64,000 bases of DNA from the NCBI GenBank assembly GCA_040905445.1, contig JBBDRN010000035.1:1-64000 (forward strand), read 5' to 3'. Positions 58,769-64,000 of the stretch are shown here, piece by piece; position 1 is the stretch's first letter; each line of letters begins with the position of its first letter. Below the pieces are notes generated by a model, which worked only from the letters and a program-made list of their open reading frames with translations, did no database searches and was not told where the DNA came from. The DNA comes from SKPT01 sp040905445 (GTDB taxonomy: Bacteria > Planctomycetota > Phycisphaerae > Phycisphaerales > Phycisphaeraceae). The position numbers were made by a program, and so were the translations under genes.

Positions 58769-59193
58769 ACGCACGCTGGCGCCCCATCATTTCGCAACAC
58801 ACGCTTCACGTCGTTGAGCGCATCCCACAGCGTCGACGGATGCCACTGACAAACGGAGCCCGCGGAGCTTATCAGTGCTGGTCGCGTCGAACGCTGACCA
58901 GGCCGAAGACGGCCTTGTCAGTAGACGCCCGCGAATGGGTTTAAGAGATGGACCCCGGCCGCCGCGCCCACGCGGCGCGGGCGGCGCCGCCTGCGAACTG
59001 CGCGATGCATCCGCCCCTGCGCGCGCGGTGCGCGCCGCCGCCCATCGCCGTCGCCGATCGCGCGTGCCACAAGTTGTTGATCGATCGGCACTAACAGCAC
59101 CCGCGGTGCCGCCCACGCCCGCGGTGGCACGCCCGTTGCATCTACCGCATCCCATGACGCAACACCCACAGACCTGCCACGAAGGGAGTCAAC
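58752..59193. other. Intergenic region between hemW and the HAD phosphatase
   Basis: 442 bases containing a GTAGGGTCCGC copy and the third, degenerate copy of the 149-bp element. The rest is GC-rich with no gene. The last bases hold the AAGGGAG ribosome site of the next gene. Confidence 0.6.
58815..58946. repeat. Cloverleaf-like element, copy 3 (degenerate, about 132 bp)
   Basis: GATGCCACTGACAAACGGAG and ATCAGTG resemble hairpin 1 of the best copy, and CTGACCAGGCCG with CGGCCTTGTCAG resembles hairpin 2. Outer arms are shortened and diverged. Confidence 0.7.
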
Positions 59194-60000
59194 ATGGTCG
59201 GGCTGCTGATCGACATGGACGGGGTGATCTATCGCGGCGGGCAACTGGTCGCGGGCGCCGACCGCTTCATCAACGCGCTCGTGCGGCGACAGATCCCTTT
59301 CACTTTCCTCACCAACAACTCGCAGCGCACACGTCGCGACGTGGTGCGCCATCTCGAAGCCTTCGGCATCCACGTCGGCGAGTCACACGTCTTCACCTGC
59401 GCGATGGCGACCGCCCGCTTTCTGCGCAAGCAGCGCCCGGGCGGCACGGCGTACGTCATCGGCGAGGGTGGGCTGCTCACCGCGCTACACGCCAACGGCT
59501 ACGCCATCGTCGACCGCGAGCCGCACTACGTCGTCGTCGGCGAAGGTCGCAGCGTCAACTTCGAGATGCTCGAGAAGGCGCTAAACCTCATTCTTGGCGG
59601 CGCCAGGCTCATCGCCACCAACCTCGATCCCAATTGCCCGGTCGCGGGCGGCACACGCCCCGGCTGCGGCGCGATCGTCGCCATGCTCGAAAAAGCCAGC
59701 GGCGTCAAAGCCTTCTCCGTGGGCAAGCCCAGCCCGATCATGATGCGCGAGGCACGCAAGACCCTCGACCTCTCCGCGGCCGAGACGATCATGATCGGCG
59801 ACACGATGAGCACGGACATCCTCGGCGGCGTGCAGATGGGCTACAAGACCGTCCTGACGCTCACCGGCGGCACCCAGCGCGACGACCTCAGCCAGTACGC
59901 CTACCAGCCGGACCTCATCATCGACTCGCTCGGCGAGACGACGTATGACGATCTGGTCGAGCGTGTCCACCTCGCCGGCGAGCCCGCGCTGGCCGTCTGA
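59194..60000 (+). CDS. NagD-like HAD-IIA phosphatase
   Basis: 268-residue HAD hydrolase. The nucleophile loop reads LLIDMDGVIYRG with Asp7 and Asp9, motif 2 TFLTNNSQRTRRDV, the cap domain region YVVVGEGRSVNFEMLEKALNLIL and GARLIATNLDPNCPV. Motifs 3 and 4 lie in SVGKPSPIMMREA and IMIGDTMSTDILGGVQMGYKTVLTLTGGT. This is the NagD/HAD-IIA layout. It dephosphorylates a small sugar or nucleotide; the name NagD does not prove a link to the nag cluster, which lies 16 kb away. AAGGGAG precedes the ATG. Confidence 0.92.
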   Translation: MVGLLIDMDGVIYRGGQLVAGADRFINALVRRQIPFTFLTNNSQRTRRDVVRHLEAFGIHVGESHVFTCAMATARFLRKQRPGGTAYVIGEGGLLTALHANGYAIVDREPHYVVVGEGRSVNFEMLEKALNLILGGARLIATNLDPNCPVAGGTRPGCGAIVAMLEKASGVKAFSVGKPSPIMMREARKTLDLSAAETIMIGDTMSTDILGGVQMGYKTVLTLTGGTQRDDLSQYAYQPDLIIDSLGETTYDDLVERVHLAGEPALAV

Positions 60001-60039
60001 ACCGCTGGTGCGCCTGAGCGTCGGCCAGCGCTCCGCCGT

Positions 60040-60156
60040 TCACCCCACCCACCCGGCGGCGGCGTAGCCCAGCACCAGCCCCACCGCCGCACCAACCGCG
60101 ATGCGCGTCAGCCGGCGGGCACGCGCGATGATCCACACTATTCGTTCAGTTGGCAT
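60040..60156 (-). CDS. Possible small membrane protein downstream of secA
   Basis: 38 residues starting MPTERIVWIIARARRLTRIAVG and ending in one hydrophobic helix (AVGAAVGLVLGYAAAGWVG, in part). A weak AGGTGATGG site precedes the ATG. It follows the secA hairpin on the same strand. Not recognised; it could be spurious. Confidence 0.35.
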   Translation of the reverse strand: MPTERIVWIIARARRLTRIAVGAAVGLVLGYAAAGWVG

Positions 60157-60179
60157 CGCCATCACCTGTAATGAGCGCT

Positions 60180-60208
60180 GAAGCCCACGGGTTGAACCCG
60201 TGGGCTTC
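60180..60208. terminator. AAGCCCACGGGTT hairpin after secA
   Basis: A perfect 14-base inverted repeat (60180-60193 with 60195-60208) reads AAGCCCACGGGTT and AACCCGTGGGCTT. It lies 62 bases after the secA stop on the minus strand. No T tract follows, so it may be a dispersed palindrome that also limits transcription. Confidence 0.55.
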
Positions 60209-60270
60209 GGCATATCGCGCGTCACGATCCGATCCCGCTTCGCACGTTCTTCGCCTTCGCGCCTTCGCGT

Positions 60271-64000
<3,730 letters not shown>

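Overview
The window is a GC-rich bacterial chromosome segment that fits a planctomycete, most likely of the Phycisphaerae lineage. Several signs point there: a secreted protease with a dockerin-like segment and a C-terminal PEP-CTERM anchor; a small zinc-ribbon protein and a secreted TPR protein of types I associate with planctomycetes; an enlarged SecA; a FliW-CsrA-flagellin block; and many dispersed intergenic palindromes. P-ring and L-ring genes (flgI, flgH) imply a two-membrane envelope. No rRNA, tRNA, CRISPR array, insertion sequence or prophage was recognised. Taxonomy is inferred from gene content only.

Layout. 1-3523: chaperone block, the 3' part of groEL, then dnaJ, grpE and a FmdB-type zinc-ribbon gene, with intergenic inverted repeats. 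3714-7884: secreted trypsin-like protease, purA and uppS. 7909-16277: exopolysaccharide or capsule locus. One arm on the minus strand holds a FemAB/GNAT-like transferase, a polysaccharide pyruvyl transferase, a CapK-like adenylate-forming enzyme and a GT4 glycosyltransferase. The divergent arm holds a paralogous FemAB-like transferase and a Wzx-like flippase. 16389-26765: secreted TPR protein, ffh, a sigma-70 family factor, a DUF1570-like putative metallopeptidase, pyruvate kinase, a PrcB-like lipoprotein and a double PRC-barrel protein.

27120-39418: flagellar block, all on the plus strand: small ORF, flgF, flgG, flgA, flgH, flgI, flgJ (rod-binding domain only), flgN, flgK, an oversized flgL, fliW, csrA and flagellin. 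A sigma-54-type promoter candidate precedes it. The flagellin Shine-Dalgarno sequence sits in the loop of a hairpin shaped like a CsrA target, which suggests FliW-CsrA-flagellin homeostasis.

39629-43544: amino-sugar catabolic cluster on the minus strand (creatininase-like, nagB, nagA, Gfo/Idh oxidoreductase). 44054-49580: a large secreted protein of unknown family, a NUDIX hydrolase, an AraC regulator and two small membrane proteins. 49933-52939: fabF-like, DUF1805 and ispG. 53077-56650: 2-oxoacid:ferredoxin oxidoreductase subunits (korA, korB) with a toxin-antitoxin pair between them. 56885-60000: small zinc ribbon, FHA protein, hemW and a NagD-like HAD phosphatase. 60271-64000: secA, cut by the window end.

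The least explained material is: (i) a 149-bp cloverleaf-like element in three copies; (ii) a GTAGGGTCCGC palindrome that supplies the TAG stop codon of three genes; (iii) an in-frame Pro-Ala-Thr microsatellite in many unrelated genes; (iv) four degenerate ~60-residue repeats in SecA; (v) the paired transferases of the polysaccharide locus. All positions and motifs were read by eye. Family names rest on recognised motifs, not on database searches.
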